A stretch of DNA of 64,000 nucleotides from CAZGBT01 sp964524025 (lineage in GTDB: Archaea; Aenigmatarchaeota; Aenigmatarchaeia; CG10238-14; EX4484-224): the NCBI GenBank assembly GCA_964524025.1, contig CAZGBT010000003.1, forward strand, positions 18,966 to 82,965. The letters are read 5' to 3'. A program made the translations under genes and the position numbers. Within the stretch, counting starts at the first letter, position 1. Every line of letters begins with the position of its first letter. A model generated the notes under the pieces. The model made no database searches. It was not told where the DNA came from and saw only the letters and a list, made by a program, of their open reading frames with translations. Below are positions 1 through 7,737 of the stretch, in pieces.

Positions 1-1
1 T

Positions 2-373
2 CAGTATAAAAGTAGTGTACTATGGAGAGATAGGAGTCCCAGTGTTACTAGATCTTTTGCTGAAGAGCATTTCGATCCATATTTTAGCAGATTAGACCAT
101 TTCATGTTAGGACTAAGGGAGGTCAAAGAAAACGTCATACCAGCTGTTACATCCATAAGAGGAGAGTGCAGACCTCAGATAACAGATCATCCAATTTTAA
201 AGCTACTCGAAGAGGAAGGAAGTCTTGGTGCTGTTGGTAACACAAGCCTAAATAGAGCTGGTGCCCCGATTGTTAACAGTCCGAAGCAATGCTTAGAAGA
301 TTGCAGGAAAATGGGAGTGAAACACCTCATAATCGGTGACTTTTACGTAAGGTTTGATAACAATAAGAATTGA
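2..373 (+). CDS. Carbamoyltransferase (NodU/CmcH/TobZ type), C-terminal fragment
   Basis: The frame is open from the left edge of the window to the stop at 371-373, so only about the last 123 residues are present and the true start lies outside. The segment PAVTSIRGECRPQ followed by NTSLNRAGAPIVNSP matches the C-terminal domain of O-carbamoyltransferases, where a conserved threonine/arginine region and an NTSFN-x-x-GEPI motif build the active-site cleft. Family members transfer a carbamoyl group from carbamoyl phosphate (via carbamoyl-adenylate in TobZ-type enzymes) to hydroxyl groups of sugars or antibiotics. The substrate cannot be inferred from this fragment; a surface-glycan role is plausible because such genes often sit in polysaccharide clusters. 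An internal ATG at 104 lies in the middle of the domain and is not a start. Confidence 0.8.
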   Translation, partial: QYKSSVLWRDRSPSVTRSFAEEHFDPYFSRLDHFMLGLREVKENVIPAVTSIRGECRPQITDHPILKLLEEEGSLGAVGNTSLNRAGAPIVNSPKQCLEDCRKMGVKHLIIGDFYVRFDNNKN

Positions 374-557
374 ATAAAAACTAAAAAATTGAGAAAAATT
401 GGGATGTTTCTCGAATGTTACTTCGATTAATTTTTAATGTATTTTGAAAAACGGTCAATTTCTGTTCTCCATATTCTCTATAGTTAAATGATAGCCAATT
501 TCAAATATGAAAAACGTTTTGAAGCTGCAACCGAAAGCGTATATTATCTCATGAGTA

Positions 558-655
558 TGGGCCCGGTGGGATTCGAACCCACGACCTGCGGTTTTTACGC
601 TGTTCGAGCGACAGCCTTATAAGACCGCCGCTCTAGCCAGCTGAGCTACGGGCCC
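558..655 (-). tRNA. tRNA-Ile (anticodon UAU), intron-containing
   Basis: On the minus strand the gene has a 7-bp acceptor stem (GGGCCCG/CGGGCCC), D stem GCTC/GAGC, anticodon stem GCGGT/ACCGC and T stem GTGGG/CCCAC with loop TTCGAAT. The anticodon loop is expanded by 24 nt. Removing the insertion leaves the 7-nt loop CTTATAA, giving anticodon TAT (UAU, isoleucine AUA codon). The short variable loop argues against Leu or Ser. The discriminator base is A. Many archaea read AUA with a CAU anticodon modified to agmatidine, so a UAU-bearing Ile tRNA is less common. The anticodon depends on the intron position chosen. Confidence 0.85.
593..616 (-). other. 24-nt BHB intron in tRNA-Ile
   Basis: The inserted 24 nt fold with the flanking exon into a bulge-helix-bulge. 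There is an intron hairpin GCTGT/ACAGC, a 3-nt bulge AAG, a 4-bp helix TTAT/GTAA (one G-U) and a 3-nt bulge AAA next to the anticodon stem. Cutting after the second base of each bulge restores a normal 7-nt anticodon loop. The position, 3' of the anticodon, is the usual archaeal intron site. Confidence 0.75.
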
Positions 656-680
656 AATAAAAATTATTGATAAATCATTT

Positions 681-1034
681 TTAACGTTTTCTGAATTCCT
701 TAAATTTTCTTCTGTTAATTCTCATCTTCTTAAAATACTCTTTTTCTAAATCCATATCGAAAAGGTTAGAAGCTATAAGAACGTAAATGAATATATCAAC
801 TATTTCTTCCTTCAATTTTTCTATTTCCCTTTTCGTTGCAAACCTTTTCAGATTATTAAACCTTCTTCTTATTTTCTTAACCAGATTAGCAAATTCACCT
901 ATTTCACCGGCTAATGCTATAGCTAAATACTCGAATCTTCTTAATAAATCTTCTTTACTTCTTATTTTCCAAAAGACAGGAAAATGTTCTAAATCAAACT
1001 CTTTCTGAAATTTCTGTAAATCTTTAAGCTTCAT
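681..1034 (-). CDS. MazG-like nucleotide pyrophosphohydrolase
   Basis: This 117-aa all-alpha protein has the MazG signature: an acidic GEIGEFAN motif (about residues 43-50) and a second acidic helix EEIVDIFIY (about 76-84), which together bind Mg2+ and a nucleoside triphosphate. MazG-type enzymes hydrolyse NTPs or dNTPs to the monophosphate and pyrophosphate, removing non-canonical or excess nucleotides. The length is typical of a single-domain archaeal MazG. It starts 3 nt downstream of the stop of the THEP1-type NTPase gene on the same strand, so the two are probably cotranscribed, which suggests a small nucleotide-sanitation unit. The substrate is not determinable. Confidence 0.82.
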   Translation of the reverse strand: MKLKDLQKFQKEFDLEHFPVFWKIRSKEDLLRRFEYLAIALAGEIGEFANLVKKIRRRFNNLKRFATKREIEKLKEEIVDIFIYVLIASNLFDMDLEKEYFKKMRINRRKFKEFRKR

Positions 1035-1037
1035 AAC

Positions 1038-1544
1038 TTAATGTTTAGCTAGTAAACTTAAAATTTCGCTTCTAATTTTGTCAAATTTTTCTCTAGTTAA
1101 CCAGAAAACTTTGCCATAATTTTTAAAATCTTTAACAAAATTTCTATGCAAAACAGCCAATAACTTTTTATCACTTCTAACCAATTCGAATACAAACTGT
1201 TTAAATTTTGGAGAAAAAAATTCCATTTTGCCCATCTCATCTATTGCTATTACATCCGCTTCGCCTATATCCTCGAATATTTCTTCAAAAAAACGTTCGA
1301 AATCATCTACAAAAACAGTGTACTTACCAATTTTTTTTCCTTTGTATTTACCAACTTTTGCTAACCAGATTTCTTTTGAAGAATTAAGATCTTTACATTT
1401 AAAGCCAATTCTCTTATTTCCTTCTCTAACTTCTGGGGTGGTAAAACCTATAATTTTAACACCTCTTTTCTTAAGCTCTTCTACAATCTGTAGAAAAAGA
1501 GTTGTCTTGCCAACGCCTGGTTTGCCTGTTATGAAAATTTTCAT
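1038..1544 (-). CDS. THEP1-type nucleoside-triphosphatase
   Basis: This 168-aa P-loop protein has Walker A GKPGVGKTT at residues 7-15 and a Walker B-like stretch VIAIDEMGKMEFFS around 100-113. The order and spacing match the THEP1/NTPase family (Aquifex THEP1, human NTPCR). These enzymes slowly hydrolyse NTPs to NDPs; their physiological role is not settled. The acidic pair in IDEMG, conserved in the family, is present, so the enzyme looks intact. The gene is the first of a likely two-gene operon with the MazG-like gene, and its product is soluble. The plus-strand gene upstream starts 88 bases away and is divergent. Confidence 0.85.
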   Translation of the reverse strand: MKIFITGKPGVGKTTLFLQIVEELKKRGVKIIGFTTPEVREGNKRIGFKCKDLNSSKEIWLAKVGKYKGKKIGKYTVFVDDFERFFEEIFEDIGEADVIAIDEMGKMEFFSPKFKQFVFELVRSDKKLLAVLHRNFVKDFKNYGKVFWLTREKFDKIRSEILSLLAKH

Positions 1545-1631
1545 AGTAATTTTAATTTTGTTTGGATTTTGAAATTTTGAAATGAAGTCTCCCGAAATAA
1601 ATTTCCAATTTTAAATAAGAAATTTCATTTT

Positions 1632-2345
1632 GTGAGACTAAACAATGAATTGTGCTACCTTTGCGGATTTATAACTGGAGATGGTTACATATCAACAAAG
1701 GATAACAGAATCATCTTAACAGGAAATGCTACTCTAGAGGAGGAATTTTTTATGAATTATTTAAAACCGCTTATAGAAAGAAATCTACATGTAAACGTAA
1801 GGATAAAGAAAAATAACCAAACTTGTGTTCTCGAATTTTATTCGAAAGAGGTTGTAGATTTCCTAGTTAAAGTTGGACTTAAAAGAGGCTCTAAAAGTAA
1901 GCAAGTTGAAATACCAAAAACTTTTCTTTCCTCCACAAATTTCTTAAAAAGCTTCGTAGAAGGTTTTATGGATGCTGAATTCTGTTTCACTCTTAAGAAA
2001 AGATATAAGCAATTTCCTTATTATCCTTGCATAGAATGTAATATAGCTAGTAAAAAGATCTGGAAACAATTGATTGATATCTTTAAGTCGTTTGGTTTAA
2101 AACCATCTTCCTGTGTTATTAAAGAATATGACAAAAGATTTCATAAATACTGGACCAAATACAGGATTGATTTAAATGGAGTAAACAATCTTATCAAGTT
2201 TTTAAAGTGCTTTCGTCCTAAAAATCCAAAGTTTATCAAATTTCTTTCAGAACTAAGCGCAACTCTTAGAAAGAATAAGATAAAAAGAAAATCTTATTCC
2301 AAACTGCTGTGTATTAGTCAAAGGAATAGCGGGGGTGGGATTTGA
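1632..2345 (+). CDS. Free-standing LAGLIDADG homing endonuclease
   Basis: The 237-aa protein carries two LAGLIDADG helices: LCGFITGDGYI near the N-terminus (about 9-19) and FVEGFMDAEFCF (about 110-121). The acidic residues at the ends of both helices (GD and DA) are kept, so a single-chain, two-domain, catalytically competent DNA endonuclease is likely. The start is GTG at 1632. The gene is not inside an intron or intein. It lies between THEP1 and the initiator tRNA gene, and its stop codon (2343-2345) falls inside that tRNA gene on the opposite strand, so the last residues (RNSGGGI) are encoded by tRNA sequence. It is probably the remains or core of a mobile element that targeted the tRNA. 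Confidence 0.83.
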   Translation: MRLNNELCYLCGFITGDGYISTKDNRIILTGNATLEEEFFMNYLKPLIERNLHVNVRIKKNNQTCVLEFYSKEVVDFLVKVGLKRGSKSKQVEIPKTFLSSTNFLKSFVEGFMDAEFCFTLKKRYKQFPYYPCIECNIASKKIWKQLIDIFKSFGLKPSSCVIKEYDKRFHKYWTKYRIDLNGVNNLIKFLKCFRPKNPKFIKFLSELSATLRKNKIKRKSYSKLLCISQRNSGGGI

Positions 2346-2401
2346 ACCCACGACCTCCGGGTTATGAGCCCGGCGACCACTCCAAGCTGGTCCACCCCGC
2401 T
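2327..2401 (-). tRNA. Initiator tRNA-Met (CAU)
   Basis: The minus strand gives acceptor stem AGCGGGG/CCCCGCT, D stem GACC/GGTC, anticodon stem CCGGG/CCCGG with loop CTCATAA, and T stem GTGGG/CCCAC with loop TTCAAAT. The anticodon is CAT. The A1-U72 pair together with three consecutive G-C pairs next to the anticodon loop (GGG/CCC) mark the archaeal initiator rather than the elongator or Ile2. No intron is present. The homing-endonuclease frame on the other strand ends inside this gene. Confidence 0.93.
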
Positions 2402-2426
2402 ATTCAAATATTGCTACTGATAGTTT

Positions 2427-3362
2427 TTAAACTTTTATTTTCTGATAGTAAGCCAGAAATTCTTTTAGAGAAGAGATAAAACTGCCTCTTTTCAACTTAT
2501 CATAAATTATGCTCGGTGCTAGAAAACATTCTAGCAAACAATCAAAGCAAGGCTTCCCAACTCCATTAAACCTTGGCAATTCCTTATAAGAACATATTTT
2601 AGGTTTATTAAAGCATGGAAAAACATTACCATACCAATCAACATAAAAAGTACAAGTACCTCCCCAACATCTTAATTTAACCTTTCCATTAAGTCTGTTT
2701 ATCACCTCTTCTATTATTTCCTTAAAAGTTAAGAAAGGGTACCTATCATAGACTTTGAGTATTTTAGTATAGACGCTAAGAAGAAATTTGTCATCGTAAT
2801 ATTTTTTAAACTTCCATGTTTCAGTTTTTGACGCCTCTGGCGTACAAATTCCGATGGGTATTTTTAATACATTTTTGCAGAAATCGAACGTTTTAATTAA
2901 GAAAGGTGAATTAAGTGGTGTGGGTAGAATAGATGCACTGACTGGTTGCCTAAGTTTCTTACATATTTTTATACTCTTAATAGAATTTTCCCAAGCCCCC
3001 TTTACGCCTCTCCAGTAATCCATTTCTTCTTCTATGCAACTATCTAGCGAAATTGATATAAGAGAGAGTTTAATTTTCGCAATCTCCTTAATAACATCAG
3101 GTCTTGAACCATTAGTAGAGATACCAACGAAAAATCCAAGTTTCTTTGCAAATTGTAATACTTCTATTAAATCAGGATAAAGGGTTGGCTCACCACCTGT
3201 AATAAGCAAAAACTTTACGTTAGCTTTCTTTAGATATAACAATATTTCCTTAACCCTCTTAAGAGGTGGAAAATACGGCCCAAACTTCCAAACTTCACAA
3301 CCTTTGCATCGATAGTTACAGGTTGGTGTGATAGCAAAAACTGCGTGCCTCGGTAATTTCAT
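2427..3362 (-). CDS. Radical SAM protein with C-terminal SPASM-like cysteine cluster
   Basis: The N-terminal TPTCNYRCKGCEVW carries the CxxxCxxC motif that binds the [4Fe-4S] cluster and SAM, followed by LLITGGEPTL (the GGE motif). The C-terminal part has a second cysteine set, CWGGTC...YGNVFPC...CFDCLLEC, resembling a SPASM/Twitch auxiliary cluster site. Such enzymes do radical chemistry, often on peptides or cofactors; the substrate is unknown. I place the start at the ATG at 3362, overlapping the Orc1/Cdc6 stop as TAATG with GGAGAGG upstream. A longer frame to 3428 exists but would overlap orc1 extensively. The 311-aa size fits the MoaA/SPASM group. The product is soluble. Confidence 0.82.
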   Translation of the reverse strand: MKLPRHAVFAITPTCNYRCKGCEVWKFGPYFPPLKRVKEILLYLKKANVKFLLITGGEPTLYPDLIEVLQFAKKLGFFVGISTNGSRPDVIKEIAKIKLSLISISLDSCIEEEMDYWRGVKGAWENSIKSIKICKKLRQPVSASILPTPLNSPFLIKTFDFCKNVLKIPIGICTPEASKTETWKFKKYYDDKFLLSVYTKILKVYDRYPFLTFKEIIEEVINRLNGKVKLRCWGGTCTFYVDWYGNVFPCFNKPKICSYKELPRFNGVGKPCFDCLLECFLAPSIIYDKLKRGSFISSLKEFLAYYQKIKV

Positions 3363-4393
3363 TAAAACCTCTCCTCGTATTTTACCAAAATTTCTTTTCC
3401 TTTCTTTTCCATCTTTACCAAACCGCATTCTTCTAAGTGCTTCAAATAATTTCTGATCATCCTTTCTCCAACTGGTTTTTTGATTTTTTTAACATATCTT
3501 TCATAAAGCTCAGCTATTTTCAAAGGTTTCTTCCTACCTTTAAGTATTTTAACCAAAATTCTCTCGTGCTCATTCAATTTTTCTACAACAATTTTTGGCT
3601 TAACCTTTCCAACTTTTTCTAAAACTGATTTAACATGTCTTGCTAACAACTTTTTCGATCCTTCCCTTTCTGCCATCCTTCCAGCTTTAAGCAAAACTTC
3701 TAATCCAATCCTAACATCGCCACCATTTTTTATGGCATGATTAGCAGCTAAGCTTATAGCAGCCTTTTCAAAATCTAAAAAGGCCTCTTTAGCTCTTTCT
3801 TCTAAGATATCTTTCATTTCTAAGAACGAATAAGGCTTAAACTCTATTTCATCTAAACCTAAACTGCTTTTTATTCTCGGCTCTACATGTGAAAACACGA
3901 ATGGATCGTTAGAGATAAAAACTAAACCAATAGGAAATTTTACGAATTGCTTCATCCGCAATAAATCATAAAGGACTGAATCATCTTTCTTAATTAACTG
4001 GTCTACTTCGTCCAAACAAACTATAACGCTTCCAGTTTTGTTAATAGCTTCTATAAGCCTTGAAATTACTTCATCTTTAGCCCAACCTCTCCTTTGAACA
4101 AAAAAACCAAGGCTTAAAGTAATTTCACTTAAAACAGCAAGAGATGTGTTGAATTCCCAGCAATTTATGTAAATTGTTCTTAGACCAGAAAATTTTTCGA
4201 ATTCGCGAAAAACATATTTAATACAAGCTGTCTTTCCTATTCCTGGAGGACCAAATATAAAAGTATTAATGGGTTTTCTTCCAGATGCCGCAGGCAATAA
4301 GTTCGAAGCTATTTGCTTAATTTCATTTTCTCTATGCGGCAAAGTAGGTGGTAAATATTCTGGGTCTAAAACGTCTTCCCTTTTGAACACCAT
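3362..4393 (-). CDS. cdc6: Orc1/Cdc6-type replication initiator
   Basis: This 343-aa AAA+ protein has Walker A GPPGIGKT at residues 48-55 and Walker B VIVCLDEVDQL around 123-133, then the AAA+ lid. The C-terminal winged-helix domain (about 270-343) includes ILKGRKKPLKIAELYERY. This is the layout of archaeal Orc1/Cdc6, which binds origin recognition boxes and loads MCM. At 343 residues it is somewhat short. It lies 18 nt downstream of the tatD stop and overlaps the radical SAM start by one base, so the three genes are probably one transcript. Archaeal origins often sit next to cdc6, but I see no convincing origin recognition box repeats in the AT-rich 5117-5391 gap. Confidence 0.9.
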   Translation of the reverse strand: MVFKREDVLDPEYLPPTLPHRENEIKQIASNLLPAASGRKPINTFIFGPPGIGKTACIKYVFREFEKFSGLRTIYINCWEFNTSLAVLSEITLSLGFFVQRRGWAKDEVISRLIEAINKTGSVIVCLDEVDQLIKKDDSVLYDLLRMKQFVKFPIGLVFISNDPFVFSHVEPRIKSSLGLDEIEFKPYSFLEMKDILEERAKEAFLDFEKAAISLAANHAIKNGGDVRIGLEVLLKAGRMAEREGSKKLLARHVKSVLEKVGKVKPKIVVEKLNEHERILVKILKGRKKPLKIAELYERYVKKIKKPVGERMIRNYLKHLEECGLVKMEKKGKEILVKYEERF

Positions 4394-4411
4394 AATTTAA
4401 ATGAGAATTCT

Positions 4412-5116
4412 TTAAAATTCAAAGTATTTTCTAAAATTTACTTCTATTCTTTTCTCAACTTTGCTTACACTTTCATTTCTTAATTCAGCTATTATCTTTA
4501 TAGTATTCTTTATCATCAAAGGATTTAACTCAAGACCTCTATACTTATATGGTCCATCCGATTCCGTTATAAAATTCTTAGAAATTTTAGCAACCTCTTT
4601 ATGTTTTTCTTGGATTGTTATAGCTGGATTTATTCCTATAAAGTAACCTTTAGATTCTATTTTTTCTAACAAATCTAAAGGTCCTGTGTACCAGTGGAAA
4701 AGAGCTTTTTCTATATCATATTTTACTAAAAGGTTGAAAACTTCTTGCCAAGCCCCAGCAGAATGTAGATTTAAGATTAGGTTATATTCATTAGCTAGCT
4801 TAAGGAAAAATTTAAAAAATATAAGCTGCTTATCCCAAGTTTCTGGCACAAATTTTTTATCCAAACCTATCTCGCCTAAAACTTTTATTTCATGCCTTGC
4901 TACTAAATGCTTGATTTCTTCCAGAGCACTTTTTCTTGTATTTTTTACTTCCCAAGGATGTATTCCTATAGCTGGAATCCAGTTCTTCTCAGTTTCACAA
5001 AGTTTTATTGTTTTAATAGAAGATTTCAGATCGTCACTAACTGCAATTATAACTATTTCTTTGAATTTATGCGGATTTGAAAATTCGTGAAGATGGCAGT
5101 GCACGTCGATTAACAC
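4412..5116 (-). CDS. TatD-family metal-dependent hydrolase/DNase
   Basis: This 234-aa TIM-barrel amidohydrolase starts with DVHCHLHEF (the HxH metal ligands), followed by AIGIHPWE, the metal-bridging glutamate in LGEIGLD, and a late aspartate in ESDGPY. All are TatD signatures. TatD proteins are 3'-5' exonucleases or deoxyribonucleases acting in DNA repair and decay. The protein is slightly shorter than the usual ~255 aa but the ligands are complete. It is the first gene of the tatD-cdc6-radical SAM transcript, divergent from the orphan gene at 5392. The shared 275-nt promoter region is AT-rich. Confidence 0.85.
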   Translation of the reverse strand: MLIDVHCHLHEFSNPHKFKEIVIIAVSDDLKSSIKTIKLCETEKNWIPAIGIHPWEVKNTRKSALEEIKHLVARHEIKVLGEIGLDKKFVPETWDKQLIFFKFFLKLANEYNLILNLHSAGAWQEVFNLLVKYDIEKALFHWYTGPLDLLEKIESKGYFIGINPAITIQEKHKEVAKISKNFITESDGPYKYRGLELNPLMIKNTIKIIAELRNESVSKVEKRIEVNFRKYFEF

Positions 5117-5391
5117 TTTTATCCTACTTAAAATTAAAACCCAATTACAAATTAAGAATGACTTATTCTACAATTGAAAGATGTTACGAAAAATTTGCGA
5201 AATGGTATGTAAAAAAATAGAACTAGAACTGAACTATTCTAAGTAGTTACTTCATCAAAAAGTCTAAATAATTCAAGTTTTCCATCCTTTCAAGGAATAC
5301 CTAAACAGAGAATTTGCCAAAAATAAGTTCGACTGAATATCAAACGATAGGTTGAATTTAAAATTTAAATGTTATGTTTAAATAAAAATCG

Positions 5392-6450
5392 ATGGCCCTA
5401 GAGGAACTTGAAGCAGAGATTTATTCGTGCACTGGCGACACAAGAATTAGTAGAGAAATCATAGCTCTTGCGAAGGCTTTACAAACCACTATTACGAAAA
5501 AGGTAATAAAATTGGCTAAAGATTTAAAGGAATATGAAGATGAATACGAAGAGCTGTATGAAGAGACGAGAGAAATTTTTACTAACCTTGCCAAAATACT
5601 TAGGTCGTATCCGCCTAAGATAGTGGAAAAGGTTTTGTCTTTTTTTGAGCAGATTATCGAGAACGACGATGTAGGAAATGCACCATCTGTTATAAGTGTG
5701 CTTACTAAATTATGTTCTAACAGTAGAATTGCTAAAATCTTAAGAGAAGCACCAGACCATTGGATTGATGATTTATTGGGTGTCGCAAGGTATTACTGGC
5801 ATTCAATAAGGTATTCCAAAGACCCAAATGAAGGTGTAAAAATACTCGAATCCTATTGGAGTTTACGAGAAATACTAGAAGATGAGGAGATGGGCGATTT
5901 GATTGAATTGATATTTCTAGAAACTAAAGATACAGAAGCCTGTAGAGAAACGTATGAACTTCTAAGAGAAGTTCCTCCCGATGAAAGGAAGAAGTTGATG
6001 TATGATTTCGAGTGTATAGCAAAGAGATCGGAGAGTGGTTATCTCATCAAGTTATACGCAAATACTTTAAGAAAATACATACCATTTCCCACCCTTCTTT
6101 GGCTTATTTCTTCTATTATAATGGACGAGTGTATAGAAGATGTATATAATATTCTTGGAGAATGCGAAGGGTGTATACTACATGAGAGTTATTTGGAAGC
6201 ACTTGCACGACTTTATTCTAGTCCTACAGTTTATCAGATTCTTAAAAAGGCTCACTCCATCGACCAAGAGTTGGCGGAATACGTAGCTGAATTTGTCTGC
6301 AGATGTTATAAACGTGGTGGTTTTAAGGAAGCGGATCGTAAGATCCTTTCCAAACTTATAAATGAGTTTCGCAAGGAACCAGAAGTGCTTAAGAGAGTTT
6401 TTAAGATTTTAAAGAGCACGGAAGAAGAGGAGGAATTCGAAAAAGAGTAA
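5392..6450 (+). CDS. Orphan acidic all-helical protein
   Basis: I do not recognise this 352-aa protein. It is predicted to be almost entirely alpha-helical and strongly acidic, with an E-rich N-terminal segment (EYEDEYEELYEETRE) and an acidic tail (TEEEEEFEKE). It has no signal peptide or transmembrane segment. The middle has helical hairpins reminiscent of HEAT or TPR-like solenoids, without a clear repeat motif. Cysteines are frequent and paired in places (ECEGC, CRC). The start ATG follows an A/T-rich stretch (TTTAAATAAAA) that could hold a TATA box for a nearly leaderless mRNA. Its neighbours are tatD (divergent) and tRNA-Pro. Codon use looks like that of the host genes. Confidence 0.75.
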   Translation: MALEELEAEIYSCTGDTRISREIIALAKALQTTITKKVIKLAKDLKEYEDEYEELYEETREIFTNLAKILRSYPPKIVEKVLSFFEQIIENDDVGNAPSVISVLTKLCSNSRIAKILREAPDHWIDDLLGVARYYWHSIRYSKDPNEGVKILESYWSLREILEDEEMGDLIELIFLETKDTEACRETYELLREVPPDERKKLMYDFECIAKRSESGYLIKLYANTLRKYIPFPTLLWLISSIIMDECIEDVYNILGECEGCILHESYLEALARLYSSPTVYQILKKAHSIDQELAEYVAEFVCRCYKRGGFKEADRKILSKLINEFRKEPEVLKRVFKILKSTEEEEEFEKE

Positions 6451-6521
6451 GCTTTTTTCTTTCCTATTTTAAGTCAAGCTTTTAGTTTTGTAGATTACTT
6501 ATCAAATTCTATAGTAGAAAA

Positions 6522-6595
6522 TGGGGCCGCCGGGATTTGAACCCGGGCTACCAGCACCCCAAGCTGGCGTCCTAACCAAGCTAGACTACGGCCCC
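6522..6595 (-). tRNA. tRNA-Pro (GGG)
   Basis: The minus strand has a 7-bp acceptor stem GGGGCCG/CGGCCCC, an anticodon stem CCAGC/GCTGG with loop TTGGGGT (anticodon GGG, proline), and a T arm CCGGG/CCCGG with loop TTCAAAT. The discriminator is A. There is no intron and no encoded CCA. Confidence 0.93.
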
Positions 6596-6641
6596 TTTAT
6601 TGGTAGTAGCAGTTTTCGCATAGTCCTTAGCTTCTAACAAA

Positions 6642-7721
6642 TTAAATCAAACCCTTCCATTTAAAATAGTCAAGCAAAATTTTCCAGTGATCAAAAGCCA
6701 AATCGATTGGCCTTAATTCCTCGAACTTGAACCATCTAACTTCCTTAACTTCAGCAGATTTTTTAATTTTTCCTTTAGCTTTTACTTCAAAAGCTACGGA
6801 ATAAATAGGACCTCTTGGGTCTCTTCCTTTTTCAAAGTAATGGCCAAATTCTTCAATTTTTTTAACATTTAAACCAACTTCCTCTCTAACTTCTCTTTTT
6901 ATAGCATCCTCGTCTTTTTCTCCTTTTTCAACAAAACCACCTATTAAAGCCCATTTGTCTTTAAAAGGTTCTTTAGCTCTTTTTATCAAAAGAATTTTTC
7001 CATTTTTTTCTACAACAGCATCTACCGCAAATTTAAAACTTTCTTTTTCTAAAACTATAATCTTTGCATCTTTTCCTTTTTTTACTTCAAGCTCTTTTAA
7101 AAAACCAAAAAATTTACCATCATAATTAACTACTGCTTTTCCGTATCTTTCTACTTTAATCCTTACAATGGAATTTTCCTTTAAAATCTTCCATCTCTTA
7201 AAAATTCCAAATTTTCTTTCAAAAGAACGGTTTGGAATTATATGGGATATCAAAATTCTTCTCTTCTTTATTCTAGGATAACCTAAAGAAGCGTTTAATC
7301 CGGAAGAACCTTGAGGAGTTGCTATAAGAATTCCAGAAGATACATGATAACTTTTTTTGTTATTTAAGAAAAGCGTATAATGTAAAGGTCTTGAAAGGGT
7401 TCTATGAAAAAGATAGATATCATAAAAGGCTTGAGTTCCGCCAAACTCTAACCTCAAAAAATTTTTAATTTCAAATTCTGCCCTTTTAATCTTCTTTAAA
7501 TCATTAGCTAGCCTTTCTTCAGAAGTTTGAGCATGTAAAGCTATGCTCCCTCTTTTTCTGACAAACAACAAAGGCAAGTCGTATTTTTCTGCAGCCCTTG
7601 CAAAAGTTCCGTCACCACCTGCTACAATGATAAAATCTGGATTCGAAGAAATCTTGAAACCTACACTCCTAACTATTTTTTCTAATCTTTTATCGAAAGG
7701 AATTATCTTGCATCTTTCCAT
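6642..7721 (-). CDS. NAD kinase-Nudix hydrolase fusion protein
   Basis: Residues 1 to about 230 are an ATP-NAD kinase domain, with GGDGTF at 35-40 and the later glycine-rich substrate loop IATPQGSSGLNASLGYP. Residues about 235-359 are a Nudix domain with the full box GGFVEKGEKDEDA...REVREEVGL starting at 261, so both active sites look intact. NAD kinase makes NADP from NAD. Nudix enzymes of this shape hydrolyse ADP-ribose, NADH or other nucleoside diphosphate derivatives, so one polypeptide may both make and break pyridine or ADP-ribose compounds. The N-terminus is short for an NAD kinase. The gene diverges from the HerA-type gene with 16 nt between starts. The product is cytosolic. Confidence 0.85.
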   Translation of the reverse strand: MERCKIIPFDKRLEKIVRSVGFKISSNPDFIIVAGGDGTFARAAEKYDLPLLFVRKRGSIALHAQTSEERLANDLKKIKRAEFEIKNFLRLEFGGTQAFYDIYLFHRTLSRPLHYTLFLNNKKSYHVSSGILIATPQGSSGLNASLGYPRIKKRRILISHIIPNRSFERKFGIFKRWKILKENSIVRIKVERYGKAVVNYDGKFFGFLKELEVKKGKDAKIIVLEKESFKFAVDAVVEKNGKILLIKRAKEPFKDKWALIGGFVEKGEKDEDAIKREVREEVGLNVKKIEEFGHYFEKGRDPRGPIYSVAFEVKAKGKIKKSAEVKEVRWFKFEELRPIDLAFDHWKILLDYFKWKGLI

Positions 7722-7737
7722 AAATTTAAATAGAATT

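Noticed and set aside
787..1572. Plus-strand frames opposite the MazG and THEP1 genes
   Set aside because: They are antisense to clearly conserved genes and rich in Ser/Phe/Leu.
2427..3428. Longer radical SAM start at 3428
   Set aside because: It would overlap 67 bases of orc1/cdc6 with non-conserved sequence; the TAATG junction with a good ribosome-binding site supports 3362.
5117..5391. Replication origin next to cdc6
   Set aside because: The gap is AT-rich, but I find no repeated origin recognition box pairs, so it is left as a divergent promoter region.
7543..7737. Longer HerA start at 7543
   Set aside because: The extra residues are antisense to the NAD kinase coding region and do not look like HerA; the ATG at 7738 fits the family N-terminus.
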